From: Victivallaceae bacterium
GTDB lineage: Bacteria; Verrucomicrobiota; Lentisphaeria; Victivallales; Victivallaceae
Reading direction: 5' to 3'
Length of the DNA stretch: 16,796 nt
NCBI GenBank assembly: GCA_028717165.1
Contig: JAQUOK010000015.1
Location: 1 to 16,796 of the forward strand
Position 1 is the first letter of the stretch. The number at the start of each line of letters is the position of its first letter. A program made the translations under genes and the position numbers. Under the pieces are notes generated by a model. That model was given only the letters and a program-made list of their open reading frames with translations, ran no database searches and was not told where the DNA came from. Below are positions 14,321-16,796 of the stretch, one piece after another.

Positions 14321-15517
14321 TTAAAACATGTGGTTCATTCTTTCTTTTTTGGTTTTGAGATAATACTCATTATGCTCATGCGGTTCGATGATCAGAGGAA
14401 CCCGTTCCGTGATTTTCAGTTTGTATCCGGAAAACCCCACCAGTTTCCGGGGGTTGTTCGTCAGGAGGCGGACGGACTTTATGCCCAGGTCTATAAGCAT
14501 CTGGACACCGATACCGTATTCCCTCAGATCCGAAGCAAAACCCAGTTTTTCGTTGGCCTCGACCGTGTCGCAGCCCTCATCCTGGAGCTTATAGGCGTGA
14601 ATCTTGTTGAACAGGCCGATACCGCGCCCCTCCTGGCGCAGATAGATTATCACCCCTGAACCGTTCTCCACTATCCGCCGCATCGCGCTGTGCAGCTGAT
14701 CGCCGCAGTCACAGCGCAAACTTCCGAAAACGTCCCCCGTCAGGCACTCGCTGTGAACCCTTACCAGAACATTTTCCCCGTCCTTGGTCTCTCCGTATAC
14801 CAGCGCTATATGCTCAAGCTTGTCCACTCTGGATTTATAGGCAATGATTTTGAAATCCCCGAACACGGTCGGCAGTTTGGCGGTTTCCCCGCGCGTGATA
14901 AGTATTTCGCTGCGGCGGCGGTAAGCGACCAGTTCGGCAACGGAGCACCACTTCAGAGAGTGTTTGCGGCGGAATTTATCCAGTTCAGGCAGCCGCGCCA
15001 TCGACCCGTCTTCATTCATTATCTCGCAGATAACCCCGGCCGGAGCAAAACCGGCCATCCGGGCCAGGTCAACCGCCGCTTCCGTATGTCCGGTACGCCG
15101 CAGGACTCCGCCCGGGCGGGCAACCAGCGGGAACAAATGGCCCGGAGAAACGAAATCCTCCTGTTTGGAATTCGGGTCTATTAAAGCCGCCACCGTTTTC
15201 GCGCGGTCAAAAGCTGAAATACCGGTTGTCGTGCCTTCGATGACGTCAACACTCTGGGTAAAAGCCGTTCCGAAAGCGTCCCGGTCGGAAGCCAGGTTCG
15301 TCAACTTCAAACGGGAACTTATTTCTTCACTCAACGGAACGCAGATCAGGCCTTTGGCATGGGTTGCCATGAAGTTGATTACTCCCGGCGTAGCCTTTGC
15401 CGCCGCGACAATCAGGTCGCCTTCGTTTTCGCGGTTCTCATCATCAGTTATAAGAACCATTTCGCCGTGTTTCACTGCACCGATAACTTCTTCAACCGGA
15501 TCAAATTTTACTTTCAT
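14321..15517 (-). CDS. ribBA: Bifunctional DHBP synthase / GTP cyclohydrolase II
   Basis: One protein makes both early riboflavin intermediates: 3,4-dihydroxy-2-butanone 4-phosphate from ribulose 5-phosphate, and the diaminopyrimidine from GTP. The 398 residues split into RibB (1-about 205; DDENRENEGD at 25-34, THAKGLICVPL, RRTGHTEAAVDL at 140-151) and RibA (about 210-398; zinc cysteines Cys258, Cys269 and Cys271, RQEGRGIGL at 294-302, TNNPRK at 353-358). All key motifs of both halves are intact. The start at 15517 is chosen because GAGG lies about 7 bp upstream and because the longer reading frame, beginning at 15559, would run through a terminator hairpin. An FMN riboswitch controls it. Confidence 0.96.
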   Translation of the reverse strand: MKVKFDPVEEVIGAVKHGEMVLITDDENRENEGDLIVAAAKATPGVINFMATHAKGLICVPLSEEISSRLKLTNLASDRDAFGTAFTQSVDVIEGTTTGISAFDRAKTVAALIDPNSKQEDFVSPGHLFPLVARPGGVLRRTGHTEAAVDLARMAGFAPAGVICEIMNEDGSMARLPELDKFRRKHSLKWCSVAELVAYRRRSEILITRGETAKLPTVFGDFKIIAYKSRVDKLEHIALVYGETKDGENVLVRVHSECLTGDVFGSLRCDCGDQLHSAMRRIVENGSGVIIYLRQEGRGIGLFNKIHAYKLQDEGCDTVEANEKLGFASDLREYGIGVQMLIDLGIKSVRLLTNNPRKLVGFSGYKLKITERVPLIIEPHEHNEYYLKTKKERMNHMF

Positions 15518-15533
15518 AAAACTACCTCGTTCA

Positions 15534-15569
15534 GAAATAAAAAGCCCTGAAAAGATCATTTTCAGGGCT
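15534..15569 (-). terminator. Intrinsic terminator of the FMN riboswitch
   Basis: On the minus strand AGCCCTGAAAA pairs perfectly with TTTTCAGGGCT (11 bp, 5-base loop, 15543-15569), followed by TTTTTATTT. It lies between the aptamer and the ribBA ribosome binding site, implying control by premature termination. Because the stem is also symmetrical on the plus strand, that direction would lack a good T tract. Confidence 0.88.
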
Positions 15570-15581
15570 GGTAATATACCT

Positions 15582-15604
15582 AAATAACGCTCAGGCCGTT
15601 ATTT
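15582..15604 (-). promoter_or_regulatory. Hairpin in the riboswitch expression platform
   Basis: AAATAACG (15582-15589) and CGTTATTT (15597-15604) form a perfect 8-bp stem with a 7-base loop between the aptamer and the terminator. It may take part in the switch between alternative folds; the partner strand is not established by eye. Confidence 0.5.
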
Positions 15605-15608
15605 GAAA

Positions 15609-15717
<109 letters not shown>

Positions 15718-15757
15718 ATTCAATATTTAATTGTTATATAAGTTAAATGCCGTAAAT

Positions 15758-16796
15758 TTATATGATTACGTTTTCAGTTTCTCCGCAGAATATATGCGCT
15801 TTCGGCAGATAGAACGGCAGTTCGATAGTATCGCCGACTTTGAAACGGCGCTGGGCGTCCACCCGCGCGATGAATGAATGCGTGCCGGTGTTTACGTAAA
15901 GATAAGTTTCCGATCCCATCGGTTCGATAACTTCGATTTCGGCTTTTACTTTCGGGAACTTGTCATCTCCGGCCTTTGACCAGCAAATGTCTTCCGGGCG
16001 GATACCGAAAGTGACTTTCCGGTTGAAGAAAGGAGTCAGTTTTTCTTTCCACTCATCCTGCAGCTTGATCTCAAAAGTTTCTTCCTTGAAGAATAAGTCG
16101 TCGCCTTTCTTTAATATCACGCCTTGGAAGAAATTCATCGGAGGAGTACCTATGAAACCGGCAACAAAGAGGTTGGCGGGATTATCATAAAGAGTGATCG
16201 GGTCGGCTACCTGCTGAATTATGCCGTCTTTCATTACGCAGATGCGGTCGCCCATGGTCATTGCTTCGGTCTGGTCATGGGTAACATAGATCATAGTGGT
16301 TTCAAGCTGAGTATGCAGTTTACTGATTTCAGCCCGCATCTGGACACGCATTTTCGCGTCGAGGTTTGAGAGCGGCTCGTCGAAAAGGAATGCCTCCGGC
16401 TTACGGACAATGGCGCGCCCTACGGCAACCCGCTGGCGCTGTCCGCCGGAAAGCTGTTTCGGGCGGCGGTCGAGATACTCTTCAATACCCAGGATCGCGG
16501 CGGCGTCCATCACGCGTTTGCGGATATCGCTTTTTTTGAACTTGCGCAACTTAAGCCCGAAAGCCATATTGTCATATACGGTCATGTGCGGATACAGCGC
16601 GTAATTCTGGAACACCATGGCAATATCACGGTCTTTAGGAGGAATGTCGTTTACAACACGTTCATTTATTGTAACGTTCCCTTCGGATATTTCTTCCAGA
16701 CCGGCAATCATACGCAAAGTCGTAGATTTACCACAGCCGGACGGACCTACCAGAACCATGAATTCGCGGTCGTGAATGGTAAGGTCAATATTCTTG
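15758..16796 (-). CDS. Carbohydrate ABC transporter ATP-binding protein (MalK/UgpC/MsmK type), 5' end cut off
   Basis: This cytosolic ATPase would energise a sugar or glycerol-3-phosphate importer of the CUT1 class. The frame stays open to the right edge, so the N-terminus is missing and about 345 codons are visible. Motifs in order: Walker A GPSGCGKS, Q-loop MVFQNYALYPHMTVYDNMAFGL, signature LSGGQRQRVAVGRAI, Walker B FLFDEPLSNLDAKM, H-loop YVTHDQTEAMTMGD, then a C-terminal regulatory domain (FGIRPEDI) of the MalK family. Such ATPases are often shared by several importers, and no permease or binding protein is in view, so the substrate cannot be given. Only about 40 bp separate its stop from the riboswitch, with no terminator seen, so some read-through into the rib operon is possible. 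Confidence 0.93.
   Translation of the reverse strand, partial: KNIDLTIHDREFMVLVGPSGCGKSTTLRMIAGLEEISEGNVTINERVVNDIPPKDRDIAMVFQNYALYPHMTVYDNMAFGLKLRKFKKSDIRKRVMDAAAILGIEEYLDRRPKQLSGGQRQRVAVGRAIVRKPEAFLFDEPLSNLDAKMRVQMRAEISKLHTQLETTMIYVTHDQTEAMTMGDRICVMKDGIIQQVADPITLYDNPANLFVAGFIGTPPMNFFQGVILKKGDDLFFKEETFEIKLQDEWKEKLTPFFNRKVTFGIRPEDICWSKAGDDKFPKVKAEIEVIEPMGSETYLYVNTGTHSFIARVDAQRRFKVGDTIELPFYLPKAHIFCGETENVII

Noticed and set aside
15518..15559. Upstream extension of ribBA to an ATG at 15559
   Set aside because: The added codons coincide with the intrinsic terminator, lack a ribosome binding site, and do not fit the RibB N-terminus.

Overview
The window looks like bacterial chromosome of moderate G+C with dense, operon-like coding on both strands. 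The gene set (a phoH / 7TM-HD phosphodiesterase / ybeY / corC run, a chimeric GntR-LacI type regulator, a C45-family acyltransferase and many short intergenic palindromes) reminds me of the PVC superphylum, possibly an uncultured Lentisphaerota/Victivallales-like bacterium. That taxonomic guess comes from gene content only and is tentative.

Left part, plus strand (1-7724). The 3' part of a fabF-type ketoacyl-ACP synthase runs in from the left edge. A gap follows that holds a degraded palindromic repeat (copy A, doubling as a plausible terminator) and a weak promoter. Next comes a LysM lipoprotein and a tightly packed RNA-maturation and envelope run: phoH-like ATPase, a 7TM-HD (PgpH/YqfF-like) cyclic-di-AMP phosphodiesterase candidate, ybeY, a CorC/HlyC-type CBS protein and a DUF502 membrane protein. 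A second, fuller copy of the repeat (copy B, about 205 bp, with inverted ends and nested hairpins) sits between ybeY and corC.

Middle part, minus strand (12160 down to 7729). This is the accessory-looking section. A GntR/LacI chimeric regulator sits behind a perfect consensus sigma-70 promoter (TTGACA, 17 bp, TATAAT). Three translationally close genes follow: an uncharacterised alpha-toroid-like protein, a C45-family Ntn-hydrolase/acyltransferase, and an uncharacterised alpha/alpha-barrel protein resembling six-hairpin glycosidases. I see no signal peptides and no transporter. This four-gene unit is the best candidate in the window for an undescribed system, probably an inducible pathway for an intracellular acylated or amide-linked substrate.

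Right part, minus strand (15717 down to 12314). An FMN riboswitch with a strong intrinsic terminator precedes ribBA, followed by ribH, nusB and ftsY. Riboflavin synthesis is thus linked with transcription antitermination and membrane-protein targeting. The window ends in the 3' part of a MalK/UgpC/MsmK-type ABC transporter ATPase that runs off the right edge. No tRNA, rRNA, CRISPR array or complete insertion sequence was recognised.
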